Assembly (NCBI RefSeq): GCF_011762225.1
Contig: NZ_JAASQI010000002.1
Span: 1 to 64,000 of the forward strand
Direction: 5' to 3'
Length of the DNA: 64,000 nt
From: Pseudochelatococcus lubricantis
GTDB taxonomy: Bacteria; Pseudomonadota; Alphaproteobacteria; Rhizobiales; Beijerinckiaceae
The notes below the pieces were generated by a model that worked only from the letters and a program-made list of their open reading frames with translations, was not told where the DNA came from and made no database searches. Shown piece after piece: positions 46,891 to 55,611 of this stretch. A program made the position numbers and the translations under genes. Numbering within the stretch: position 1 is the stretch's first letter; each line of letters begins with the position of its first letter.

Positions 46891-47742
46891 ATGCGTGAGG
46901 TTTCAGCCTTGCGGGAGCTGCGGGCGGTCATCGCCGGCATCGAGGGGCGGTCCGGCGGTTCCGCCGCTGCGCGCCGGCGGGCCATCCTGCCCTTCGGCGA
47001 AACCGCTATCGATGGGCATCTGCCCGGTGGGGCGGAGGGCAATCCGGAACGCGGCCTGCGTATCGGCGGTCTGCATGAAGCTTGCGGCGCGGGGCGTGAT
47101 GCAGGAGCTGCCGCCGCGCCGGCGCTGTTTGTCGCATCCATCGTCGGGCGGCTGGGGGGCGATGTCCTGTGGTGCGCCCGCAGCATCGATGTGTTTCCCG
47201 CAGCCCTCGCGGCGGTGGGGCTTGAGCCGGGGCGGGTCGTCTGGGCAGCGTGCGGATCGCGCCACGATGTGCTGTCGGCGATGGAGGAGGGGTTGCGCTC
47301 CTCCGCCATCTGCGCGGCGGTGGCGGAGGTGTTCGACCTGAAATTCCTCGAATCTCGCCGCCTTGGCCTCGCCGCCGAAGCCTCGGGCGTCATGGCGTGG
47401 GTGGTGCGCCATGGCGAGGATGCGCCGGAAGGGCGCGCCGGTGCGGCGCCGGCGAGGGCCCCCGCCAGCGCCGCGCTGACACGCTGGCGGGTGGGGGCGT
47501 CTCCTTCGCCGCCGTCGTCTTCCCTGCTTACACTGCGCCCGCTGTGGCTGCTGGAACTCCTGCGTTGCCGCAATGGCCTTCCCGGACAATGGATTGTGGA
47601 GGCTCCCGATGAGCATGGCCTTTTATCCGCCGCACGAGACCCTGTTGCATGGATGCCCGCCCGCCCGCCAGCGGGTGGCCTCGGTCTTTCTCCCCACGCT
47701 GGGGACGGACAGGCTGCGCCGGCGCGCCGGCGCGCGGGCTGA
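46891..47742 (+). CDS. imuA: Mutasome accessory protein ImuA (RecA-like)
   Basis: This is a 283-residue ImuA-type protein, a RecA-related factor that supports translesion synthesis by ImuB and DnaE2. Recognisable parts are LRAVIAGIEG, a LPFGETAIDGHLPGGG-type segment, GLHEACGAG near residue 60, VLWCARSIDVFPAALAAVGLEPGRV near 95, and EGLRSSAICAAVAEV near 132. The canonical Walker A is degenerate, as in the family. The last 44 codons overlap imuB in another frame (47609-47742). Relatives usually end nearer the imuB start, so this tail may be an extension or the result of a frame change. It starts the imuA-imuB-dnaE2 cassette. Confidence 0.86.
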   Translation: MREVSALRELRAVIAGIEGRSGGSAAARRRAILPFGETAIDGHLPGGAEGNPERGLRIGGLHEACGAGRDAGAAAAPALFVASIVGRLGGDVLWCARSIDVFPAALAAVGLEPGRVVWAACGSRHDVLSAMEEGLRSSAICAAVAEVFDLKFLESRRLGLAAEASGVMAWVVRHGEDAPEGRAGAAPARAPASAALTRWRVGASPSPPSSSLLTLRPLWLLELLRCRNGLPGQWIVEAPDEHGLLSAARDPVAWMPARPPAGGLGLSPHAGDGQAAPARRRAG

Positions 47743-49213
47743 GGGCGAGGCGCCCTTCGCCACGGTGCGCAGCGATGGCGGCCGCCGGCTGCTGGCCTGC
47801 GTCGACGATCGCGCCCGCCGCTGCGGCCTTGCGCCGGGCATGACAGCAGTGCGCGCCCACGCGCTGGCGCCCGGCCTCGCGCTGGCCGACCACGATCCCG
47901 CCGCCGACAGGGAGGCGCTGGAGACCATCGGCCGCTGGCTGCTGCGTCGCTACAGCCCCGTCGTCGGCATCGATGACGGCATCGACGGGGAAGGGGAGGC
48001 GGACGGCCTGCGGCTGGACATCGCGGGTTCGGCGCATCTCTTCGGCGGCGAGGTGCGACTCGTTGCCGATCTGGCGGTGCGCCTTGCCCGCAGCGGCTTT
48101 GCCGCCCGCGTTGCGGTGGCGGATACCGCGGGGGCGGCGCATGCGCTGGCGCGCTTCGGCTCTTCCGGCACGGTCGTCGTCCCGCCGGGGGAGGCGCTCG
48201 CGGCGCTGTCCGGCCTGCCGGTCGCAGCGTTGCGCCTGCCGCCCGCCGCCGTCGAGGGGCTGGAGCGGATGGGGCTCGTGCGCATCGGCCAGTTATACGG
48301 GATGCCGCGCGCTCCACTGGTCCGCCGCTTCGGGGAGGCACTCGCCTGCTGCCTCGACCGGGCGGCAGGTGCGCGGGCGGAGCCGTTTACCCGCCTCGAC
48401 AACCCGGAACTGCTCGCCGTGCGCCGGCGCTTCGCGGAGCCGATCGCCGACCCCGGACAAATTCTGCATCAGGTGCAATCGCTGTGCGCGCGCCTTGCGG
48501 ACAGGCTCGCGGCAGCGGGTGCGGGCGCGCGGCGGCTCGATCTCGTCTGCGGGCGGGTCGACCGCTCGCACGCGGGCCTGAGCCTCGGCCTCTCGGCGCC
48601 GGTGCGCGACCCGCGCCGGCTCTCCGCGCTGCTGCAGGAGCGGCTGGCGCTGGTCGATCCCGGCTTCGGCATCGAGGATATCCAGCTTGCCGCGCCGCAG
48701 ACGGAAGCGATGGCACAGGCGCAAATCCGGCTTGGCGCGCGCGGCGCCGACGGAACGGACGGGAGGGCTGATCTGGCCATGCTGGTCGACCGCCTCCACG
48801 CCAGCGGCAAGGCGCGGCTGCTGTTCCGCCTTGCGGCGCGGGAAAGCGACCTGCCCGAGCGCTCCTTCGTGCGGGTGGATGCGCTGACGCGCCCGCCGCC
48901 CGGCACCTTCGCCGCCGCCGGTCCCGTCCGGCTGCTGGCACATCCCGAGCCCGTCTCGACGCTGGCGCTGCTGCCCGATTATCCGCCCCGGCGCTTCGCC
49001 TGGCGCGGGCATACGCATGACGTCCGCCATGCAGACGGCCCGGAGCGTATTTACGGCGAGTGGTGGCGTGCGGCTGACGAGGGCGATGCGGTGCGGGATT
49101 ACTTCATCGTCGAGGATACGGCCGGGCACCGCTTCTGGCTGTTCCGCGCCGGCGACGGCGAGCACGGGGAAACCGGCCCGCAGCGCTGGTTCATCCACGG
49201 CCTGTTCGGATAG
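47609..49213 (+). CDS. imuB: Y-family-like mutasome protein ImuB
   Basis: This is a 534-residue ImuB, an inactive-type Y-family polymerase relative that bridges the DnaE2 polymerase and the sliding clamp during damage-induced mutagenesis. The palm/finger-like part covers residues about 20-230 (RVASVFLPTLGTDRLRRR, CGLAPGMTAVRAHALAPGLAL, PVVGIDDGIDGEGEADGL). The C-terminal half has FAEPIADPGQILHQVQSLCARLA and the end RWFIHGLFG typical of ImuB. GGAGG lies before ATG 47609. Its stop touches the dnaE2 start (TAGTG). Confidence 0.9.
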   Translation: MSMAFYPPHETLLHGCPPARQRVASVFLPTLGTDRLRRRAGARAEGEAPFATVRSDGGRRLLACVDDRARRCGLAPGMTAVRAHALAPGLALADHDPAADREALETIGRWLLRRYSPVVGIDDGIDGEGEADGLRLDIAGSAHLFGGEVRLVADLAVRLARSGFAARVAVADTAGAAHALARFGSSGTVVVPPGEALAALSGLPVAALRLPPAAVEGLERMGLVRIGQLYGMPRAPLVRRFGEALACCLDRAAGARAEPFTRLDNPELLAVRRRFAEPIADPGQILHQVQSLCARLADRLAAAGAGARRLDLVCGRVDRSHAGLSLGLSAPVRDPRRLSALLQERLALVDPGFGIEDIQLAAPQTEAMAQAQIRLGARGADGTDGRADLAMLVDRLHASGKARLLFRLAARESDLPERSFVRVDALTRPPPGTFAAAGPVRLLAHPEPVSTLALLPDYPPRRFAWRGHTHDVRHADGPERIYGEWWRAADEGDAVRDYFIVEDTAGHRFWLFRAGDGEHGETGPQRWFIHGLFG

Positions 49214-52200
49214 TGCCGATGCAGACCGGAGCAGCTTACGCGGAATTGCAGGTCACCACCAATTACAGCTTCCTGCGCGGGGCCTCCCACCCCGAGGAGT
49301 TGGTGGGCGAGGCGGCGCGCCTAGGCCTCGCGGCCATCGCCGTCACCGACAGGCAGAGCGTGGCGGGCGTCGTGCGCGCCCACCATGCGGCGAAGGAGGC
49401 GGAGCTGCGCCTCGTCGTCGGCTGCCGGCTCGACCTCACGGACGGCCCCTCCGTGCTGGTCTATCCGACGGACCACGCCGCCTGGTCGCGCCTCACCCGC
49501 CTGCTGACCGTGGGCAACCGGCGGGCGGGCCACGACAGCCTGGTGAAGGGTGAGCGCTGTCTCGCATGGGCGGACCTCGCGGCTGCCGGCGAGGGGCAGA
49601 TCGTCACCCTGCTGCCCGATGCGGCGGACGAGGCCGCCGATGCCGACATGCGCCGCCTGCGCGATACCTTTCCCGGCTTCGCCTATGTGGCGCTGTGCCT
49701 GCGCCGCCGCCATCACGACACGCACCGGCTGCTGGCGCTGGAGGAGGGCGCGCGGGCGCTCGGCCTGCCGGTCGTCGCGGTCAACGACGTTCTCTATCAT
49801 GCGCGCGAGCGGCGCATCCTGCATGACACGCTGACAGCCATCCGGCACAACTGTACCATCGATGCGCTGGGCTTCCGGCGCGCGCGCTTCGCCGACCGCT
49901 TCCTGAAGGCGCCCGGCGAGATGGCGCGCCTCTTCGCCGCGCATCCGCAGGCAATCCGCAACACGCTGGAGATCGTGGACCGCTGCCGCTTCTCGCTCGC
50001 GGAAATCCGCTACCAGTATCCGGTCGAGACGGTGCCGGAGGAAGGCACGCCGCAGGAAGTGCTGGAACGTCTCGTGCGGGAGCGCACCGCCGAACGCTAT
50101 GGCGACCGGGTGCCGGAGCGCGTCGCCCGCCTGCTGCGGCACGAACTCGCCCTCATCGGCGAGAAGGACTATGCGCCTTATTTCCTGACGGTGCATGCCA
50201 TCGTGAGCTTCGCCCGTTCGCGTGGCATCCTCTGCCAGGGGCGCGGGTCGGCGGCCAACTCGATGGTGTGCTTCGTGCTCGGTATCACGTCGGTGGATTT
50301 CACGGCCCCGCATTTCAACGGCGCCGAGCCGTTGTTCGAGCGTTTCATCAGCAGCGCCCGGCAGGAGCCGCCCGATATTGATGTCGATTTCGAGCACGAC
50401 CGGCGCGAGGAAGTCATCCAGTGGATTTTCGAGCGCTACGGGCGCGACCGGGCGGCGCTTGCGGCGAGCATCGTGCGCTATCGCCGCCGGGGTGCGCTGC
50501 GCGATGCCGGCAAGGCGATGGGCCTGTCCGAGGATGTGCTGTCGGTGCTTGCCCGCCACTACGCGGGCGCCGAGACGCCGGAGGCACGGTGCGCGCAGCT
50601 TGCGGCGCTCGGCCTCAACGCCGACGACCGGCGGCTGCAGCTCACGCTCGAACTGGCGGACGGGCTGAAGGGCTTTCCGCGCCACGCCTCCCAGCATCCG
50701 TGCGGCATCGTCATCTCCCGCGACCGGCTCGACTCCATCGTGCCTATCGCGCCCGCCGCCATGCAGGACCGGCAGGTGATCGAATGGGACAAGGACGATA
50801 TCGATCGCATGGCCATGATGAAGGTCGACGTGCTCGGCCTCGGCATGCTGGGCGCCATCCGGGGCGCGTTCGCGCTGCTGCGGGCGCACAAGGGCATCGA
50901 TCTCGACATGTCGCGCATCGAACAGGACGACGTGGATGTCTATGAGATGATGGGCCGGGCCGACACCATCGGCGTCTTCCAGATCGAATCGCGCGCGCAG
51001 ATGTCCATGCTGCCGCGACTGCGGCCCCGACACCTTTACGACCTGACGATCCAGATCGCCATCGTCCGCCCCGGCCCCATCCAGGGCAACATGGTGCACC
51101 CTTACCTGCGCCGGCGGGGCAGGCCGCCCGGCTCGGTGAAATATCCCAGTCGAGCCTTCGAGAAGGTGCTGGGCAGGACGCTGGGCGTGCCGCTGTTTCA
51201 GGAGCAGGTGATGCAGCTTGCGGTCGATTGCGCCGGCTTTTCTCCTGACGAGGCGGACGAACTGCGCCGCTCGATGGCGACGTTCCGCGCCCCCGGCACC
51301 ATCGAGCGGCTGCGCCAGCAGGTCATCGACGGCATGGTGAAGAACGGTTACACGGCGGAATTCGCGGCCCGGACCTTCACGCAGCTACAGGGGTTCGGCG
51401 CCTACGGCTTTCCAGAAAGTCATTCGGCGAGTTTCGCGCTGATCGCCTATGTCTCCGCCTGGCTGAAATATCATCATCCGGAGGTGTTCTGCTGCGCGCT
51501 GCTCAATGCCCAGCCCATGGGTTTCTATGGCGTCGCCCAACTGGTGCGGGATGCGCGCAACCACGGCGTCGCGGTGCGGCCGGTCGATGTCAACCGCAGC
51601 CATTGGGATTGCACGCTTGAAAGAGAGGCGGCGGACAGGGGGGCGGTGCGGCTTGGCCTGCGGATGGTCAAGGGGCTGACGGAGGCGGAGGGCGGGCGGC
51701 TCGTCGCCGGCCGTGGCGACAGGCCCTATGAAACGGTGGGGGAGTTGGCCGGTCGTGGCGGTGCCTCGCGCGGGGCGCTCATGGCGCTGGCCCGCGCGGA
51801 TGCCCTCGCTGGCCTTGAGGCGGAGCGGGAGGCAACCGCGCGCCGCCCCGCGCTCTGGGCCATCGCGGGCATGGAGGGGCGCGGCGACGGCAGCACGCTG
51901 CCGCTGTTCGGAGATCGCCCGTTCGCCGCCCCCCTTGCCGGCCTGGTGCGCGAGCCGCCCGTCGTGCTGCCCGCCATGCCCTTCGGCCGCGAGATCGTCG
52001 AGGATTACGACAGCGTGGGGCTCAGCCTGCGGGGGCATCCCGTGGCGCTGGTGCGCCGGGAACTGGCGCGCGCCGGCTACCGCTCCTGCAGGGATCTTGC
52101 CGCGAGCCGAGACCGGCAGTGGATGGCTGTCGCCGGCCTCGTGCTGGTGCGCCAGCGGCCGGGCTCGGCGAAGGGCGTGATGTTCATGACCATCGAGGAC

Positions 52201-52458
52201 GAGACGGGCAACGCCAATGCTGTGTTCTGGCAGGATATCCAGCAGCGCTTCCGTCCCGTCATCCTCGGCGCGTCGCTCATCGGCATCCGCGGCCGGGTGC
52301 AGCGGGAGGGGCAGGTGATCCATCTCGTCGCCCGCTCGGCCGTCGATCTCGGGCCGCTGCTGCGCTCGTTCGCCGGGCGCGCTGCGGACGGGCGCCCGTC
52401 ATCCGCTCCAGGCGCCGCCGGCCCGGTACTGGACGTGAGCGCGCGCGATTTCCGGTGA
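49213..52458 (+). CDS. dnaE2: Error-prone DNA polymerase DnaE2
   Basis: This is a 1081-residue C-family DNA polymerase used for mutagenic lesion bypass. In order it has a PHP domain (ELQVTTNYSFLRGASHPEELV at the start), the polymerase core with catalytic aspartates in PPDIDVDFEHDRREEV near residue 386, and GRGSAANSMVCFVLGITSVD. A helix-hairpin region (FGAYGFPESHSASFALIAYVSAWLKYHHPE) and a C-terminal OB fold (GVMFMTIEDETGNANAVFW) follow. In the PHP domain the usual TDH metal histidine is TDR, as in DnaE2 rather than DnaE1. The start is the GTG overlapping the imuB stop or the ATG two codons on. Confidence 0.95.
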   Translation: MPMQTGAAYAELQVTTNYSFLRGASHPEELVGEAARLGLAAIAVTDRQSVAGVVRAHHAAKEAELRLVVGCRLDLTDGPSVLVYPTDHAAWSRLTRLLTVGNRRAGHDSLVKGERCLAWADLAAAGEGQIVTLLPDAADEAADADMRRLRDTFPGFAYVALCLRRRHHDTHRLLALEEGARALGLPVVAVNDVLYHARERRILHDTLTAIRHNCTIDALGFRRARFADRFLKAPGEMARLFAAHPQAIRNTLEIVDRCRFSLAEIRYQYPVETVPEEGTPQEVLERLVRERTAERYGDRVPERVARLLRHELALIGEKDYAPYFLTVHAIVSFARSRGILCQGRGSAANSMVCFVLGITSVDFTAPHFNGAEPLFERFISSARQEPPDIDVDFEHDRREEVIQWIFERYGRDRAALAASIVRYRRRGALRDAGKAMGLSEDVLSVLARHYAGAETPEARCAQLAALGLNADDRRLQLTLELADGLKGFPRHASQHPCGIVISRDRLDSIVPIAPAAMQDRQVIEWDKDDIDRMAMMKVDVLGLGMLGAIRGAFALLRAHKGIDLDMSRIEQDDVDVYEMMGRADTIGVFQIESRAQMSMLPRLRPRHLYDLTIQIAIVRPGPIQGNMVHPYLRRRGRPPGSVKYPSRAFEKVLGRTLGVPLFQEQVMQLAVDCAGFSPDEADELRRSMATFRAPGTIERLRQQVIDGMVKNGYTAEFAARTFTQLQGFGAYGFPESHSASFALIAYVSAWLKYHHPEVFCCALLNAQPMGFYGVAQLVRDARNHGVAVRPVDVNRSHWDCTLEREAADRGAVRLGLRMVKGLTEAEGGRLVAGRGDRPYETVGELAGRGGASRGALMALARADALAGLEAEREATARRPALWAIAGMEGRGDGSTLPLFGDRPFAAPLAGLVREPPVVLPAMPFGREIVEDYDSVGLSLRGHPVALVRRELARAGYRSCRDLAASRDRQWMAVAGLVLVRQRPGSAKGVMFMTIEDETGNANAVFWQDIQQRFRPVILGASLIGIRGRVQREGQVIHLVARSAVDLGPLLRSFAGRAADGRPSSAPGAAGPVLDVSARDFR

Positions 52459-52618
52459 CGTGAAAGGACGCGCGCCGATGGGAAATGGATGCAAAGGAGC
52501 GAGGTTTTGCGTATGGTGGCCCGTCGTTTCGAACCGGGGGCGACGTGTTGCGTTTTGACTTCACAAATACTGTCTGAATCTCAAAGCTGGAATTTCGCAA
52601 GACGGGAGAAAGCCGGAC

Positions 52619-53749
52619 ATGATCCGCGCCATCGCTTCACGCTTCAGGACAAATGCCGCTGCCGCGCTTGCCGCCGGCGCCTCGCTCGCCCTCCTCATGC
52701 TCGCCGGCCCCGCCGCCGCCCAGCAGAAGACGGTGCACGTCTACAACTGGTCGGACTATATCGACCCCGACACCCTCGATGCGTTCACCAAGGAAACCGG
52801 CATCAAGGTCGTTTACGACACTTATGACAACAACGAGATCGTCGAGACCAAGCTGCTCACCGGCAAATCCGGCTATGACGTCGTCGTGCCGTCGGGGCCG
52901 TTCCTGCAGCGGCTGATCAAGGCCGGCGTGTTCCAGAAGATGGAGCCGGCAAAGATCCCCAACACGAAGAACCTGTGGCCGGAGATCGCCGAGCGCCTTG
53001 CGGTGTTCGACCCCGGCAACCAGTTCGCCATCAACTACATGTGGGGCACCACCGGCATCGGTGTGAATGTCGCCAAGGTGCGCGAGCGCCTCGGTGCCGA
53101 CGCCGTGCTCAACACCTGGGACCTCGTGCTGAAGCCGGAAGTGGCCGAAAAGCTCAAGGACTGCGGCATCTATATGCTGGATTCGCCGGAGGACCTGCTG
53201 CCCGGCGTGCTCAACTACCTCGGCCTCAATCCCGATTCCAAGGACGCGAAGGACCTGCAGAAGGCCGCCGATGCTCTCATCGCCGTGCGGCCCTTCATCC
53301 AGAAGTTCCACTCGTCGGAATACATCAACGCGCTCGCCAACGGCGACATCTGCGTCGCGGTGGGCTACTCGGGCGACATCCTGCAGGCGGCAACCCGCGC
53401 GAAGGAAACGGGGAACGGTGTCGAGATCAGCTACCGGGTGCCGCGCGAGGGCGCGCTGATGTGGTTCGACAGCTTCGCCATTCCCGCCGATGCACCGCAT
53501 CCGGAGGAGGCGCGCGCCTTTATCGACTTCCTGAACCGGCCGGAAATCGCGGCGAAGAACGCGAGCTTCGTCTCCTACGCCAGCGGCAACCTGGCCGCCC
53601 GTCCTCTCGTCGACGCTGCAGTGCGCGACAACCCGGGCATCTATCCCGACGACGAGACGCTGAAGCGCCTGTTCACCAACACCGCCTATGACGACCGCAC
53701 CCAGCGCACCGTCACGCGGCTGTGGACGCGCATCAAGACCGGCCGCTGA
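52619..53749 (+). CDS. Polyamine (putrescine-type) ABC transporter substrate-binding protein PotF-like
   Basis: This is a 376-residue periplasmic binding protein of the PotD/PotF group. The signal peptide ends AGPAAAQ near residue 35. The mature start VHVYNWSDYIDPDTLDAFTKETG is the family hallmark, followed by GYDVVVPSGPFLQRLIKAG, YMWGTTGIGVNVAKV, and the ligand-site region VAVGYSGDILQAATRAKETG and PREGALMWFDSFAIPADA. A cysteine pair is possible (DCGIYML, GDICVAVG). No potG, potH or potI gene follows: the next 419 bp are non-coding. It is an orphan binding protein here, perhaps working with a transporter elsewhere. Confidence 0.9.
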   Translation: MIRAIASRFRTNAAAALAAGASLALLMLAGPAAAQQKTVHVYNWSDYIDPDTLDAFTKETGIKVVYDTYDNNEIVETKLLTGKSGYDVVVPSGPFLQRLIKAGVFQKMEPAKIPNTKNLWPEIAERLAVFDPGNQFAINYMWGTTGIGVNVAKVRERLGADAVLNTWDLVLKPEVAEKLKDCGIYMLDSPEDLLPGVLNYLGLNPDSKDAKDLQKAADALIAVRPFIQKFHSSEYINALANGDICVAVGYSGDILQAATRAKETGNGVEISYRVPREGALMWFDSFAIPADAPHPEEARAFIDFLNRPEIAAKNASFVSYASGNLAARPLVDAAVRDNPGIYPDDETLKRLFTNTAYDDRTQRTVTRLWTRIKTGR

Positions 53750-53756
53750 CGCATTG

Positions 53757-53792
53757 GAATCTGTCCTGTTTACGTTGAAACAGGACAGATTC
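53757..53792 (+). terminator. Strong hairpin after the PotF-like gene, probable terminator
   Basis: A perfect 15-bp inverted repeat (gaatctgtcctgttt and its complement, 6-base loop acgttg) begins 7 bp past the stop codon and is followed by TATTTCCGTTATTTT. The T-run is interrupted, so it could also be a repeat-family palindrome used as a terminator. Confidence 0.65.
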
Positions 53793-53832
53793 TATTTCCG
53801 TTATTTTGAGCGAATTCTGTTCGGAGCGCGCT

Positions 53833-53937
53833 CTATAGCATTTCGACATTTCATTGAAACGCCGAAATGCTATAAGTTTTTGGTATTACGCGCTTTCTTC
53901 ACGCAAACCGGTACCCGCTTTGCCTGAAAACGCTCTA
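53833..53937 (-). repeat. Dispersed 105-bp repeat, copy 2
   Basis: This is the reverse complement of 91-195, with about 98 of 105 positions identical by eye. The mismatches cluster in the segment corresponding to 111-119 of copy 1. The palindromic end (ctatagcatttcg) faces the PotF-like gene. Confidence 0.85.
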
Positions 53938-54168
53938 ATACCGTACTTCAACGAGGAAAATTCATCGAAGTGCGGCCAAGCCTGTGCGGTGCTTGAGCAA
54001 AGACCACACGCGAGCGGTCGAAGGCCATGCGCGCGTTGATATATTAGATGAATGGAACGGCCTGCACGGGTGCAAACCGCTCCAAAAGGCCTGCCCGCCT
54101 TGGGCGCCCGCTTCCGGACGGGCCGTCAGCCTGCCCGGAAACGATATGAAGACGATGATGACGGTGTG

Positions 54169-54651
54169 TCAGCCCGAAACGGCCTTGCCGCTTTCGGCGC
54201 CCGGCGTTTCATGGGTGAGGATGGCGTAGATCGCGCTCGCATCGCGGGCGGAGCGCAGCCGGTCGAGATTGCCGGGTTCGCGCAGAAGCCGCGCGACGCG
54301 GGCAAGGGCCTTCAGATGATCCGCACCGGCGGATTCAGGGGCGAGCAGCAGAAAGATGATATCCACCGGCTGGCCATCGATGGCCTCGAAGTCGATCGGC
54401 TTTTCCAGCCGGGCGAACAGGCCGAACAGCCTGTCGATCCGCGCCGGCTTGCCGTGGGGAATGGCAATGCCATCGCCGATGCCTGTCGAACCGAGGCGCT
54501 CGCGCTGGAGCAGCGTCTCGTAGATTTCACGTTCGTCAAGGCCGGTGAGATGGGCGGCTCTGGCCGCAATCTCCTGCAACGCCTGCTTCTTGCCGCTCGC
54601 TTTCAGCGAGGGCACGATTGCGTCGGGTGTGAGGATATCGGTCAGGGGCAT
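54169..54651 (-). CDS. ptsN: Nitrogen-regulatory PTS EIIA protein PtsN
   Basis: This is a 160-residue EIIA-Ntr protein, phosphorylated on histidine in the nitrogen PTS and acting as a regulator of potassium, nitrogen and other functions. The phospho-accepting histidine is H66 in GIGDGIAIPHGKPARID. Other family segments are LLQRERLGSTG and DIIFLLLAPESAGADHLKALARVARLLR. The start at 54651 matches the usual MPLTDIL beginning; upstream in-frame codons to 54729 are unconserved. It lies 166 bp after hpf on the same strand, in the order rpoN-hpf-ptsN. Confidence 0.93.
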   Translation of the reverse strand: MPLTDILTPDAIVPSLKASGKKQALQEIAARAAHLTGLDEREIYETLLQRERLGSTGIGDGIAIPHGKPARIDRLFGLFARLEKPIDFEAIDGQPVDIIFLLLAPESAGADHLKALARVARLLREPGNLDRLRSARDASAIYAILTHETPGAESGKAVSG

Positions 54652-54817
54652 ATCTCGAACACGCGCAGCCGCGGGTCGCTCCTTCAGTGCAGGTCCGGGA
54701 GGCGTGCATACGCGCGCCGAGCCATGCAATCTACCACAGATATGAGCACCGGACGCCTGCCCGAGAGCAGAAAATCCGATGCTCGCTCAATAGTCGGACG
54801 GAACCCGCCGCGACCGG

Positions 54818-55420
54818 TCAGCCCTGGGTTTGCGAACCCGCGGGCGGATCGATCCAGCCGATGGTGCCATCGTGACGGCGGTATACGATATTTACCCGGC
54901 CACTGCCAGCATGTCTGAACACAACTACGGGAGCGCCGGTCAGGTCAAGCTCGACGACAGCCTGACTGACGGAAAAGCGGTGGAGAGCGGCAATATTTTC
55001 CGCCACGATCACGGGATGGAAGCTCTCGTCGACCTCGATCTCCTCCTGCGGGGCCTCGATGACATAGGCGCGCGCCTCTTCCGGCTCGGCCAGCGGCAGG
55101 TGTGCGAGGTCGGCGGAGCCGGGCTGGGCGCGTTCCTTCAGGCGGCGGCTGTGGCGGCGCAGCCGGCGCTCGAAACGGTCGGCGGTGTGGTCGAAGGCCG
55201 CGTAGGCATCCGGCGCGGCGCCGGTCGCCTCCAGGGTGAGGCCGGTGTTGAGATGCAGCACACCGACCGTGCGGAAGCCGTTCCCCTCCTTTTCCACAAC
55301 CACATGGCCCGAATAGCCGGTGTCGAAATATTTGGCGATGGCGGACGAAACGCGGGCTTCGATCTGCCCCCGCAGCGCATCGCCGATGTCGATATTCTTT
55401 CCGGTGATCCGTAACGCCAT
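54818..55420 (-). CDS. hpf: Long-form ribosome hibernation promoting factor
   Basis: This is a 200-residue HPF/RaiA-family protein, which binds the 30S decoding region in stationary phase. The N-terminal domain (MALRITGKNIDIGDALRGQI, then FDTGYSGHVVVEKEG) covers residues about 1-105. A charged linker follows. The C-terminal dimerisation domain of long HPF (FHPVIVAENIAALHRFSVSQAV, then GRVNIVYRRHDGTIGWIDP) covers residues about 140-195. AAGGAGATTGCA precedes the ATG; the frame is open further upstream, but without support. It lies downstream of rpoN, a position conserved in proteobacteria. Confidence 0.93.
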   Translation of the reverse strand: MALRITGKNIDIGDALRGQIEARVSSAIAKYFDTGYSGHVVVEKEGNGFRTVGVLHLNTGLTLEATGAAPDAYAAFDHTADRFERRLRRHSRRLKERAQPGSADLAHLPLAEPEEARAYVIEAPQEEIEVDESFHPVIVAENIAALHRFSVSQAVVELDLTGAPVVVFRHAGSGRVNIVYRRHDGTIGWIDPPAGSQTQG

Positions 55421-55611
55421 TGCAATCTCCTTCCCTGATACACTTCTTCGGGCCGGTCCGGCGGAAGACCGCATGTTCCCGGGCCGGCCCGTCAAGCCTG
55501 CGCCCAACACAGCACGGCGCAAGTGTTCAGCTTATGATCATGATCAATCGCCGGCTAGCGTTATTTGTCGCGCCCCGCTCCCGGCGCTTGCGCGCGCTTT
55601 TCGTCGCCGCG

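Larger units (their letters stand above)
53750..54168. other. Repeat-filled intergenic region after the PotF-like gene
   Basis: This 419-bp gap between converging genes holds a 15-bp perfect hairpin (53757-53792) and the second copy of the 105-bp dispersed repeat. Beyond 53940 I see nothing recognisable. No gene is supported. Confidence 0.6.

Noticed and set aside
54052-54918. Plus-strand frame opposite ptsN and the end of hpf
   Set aside because: It is antisense to two clearly identified genes and has no domain of its own.
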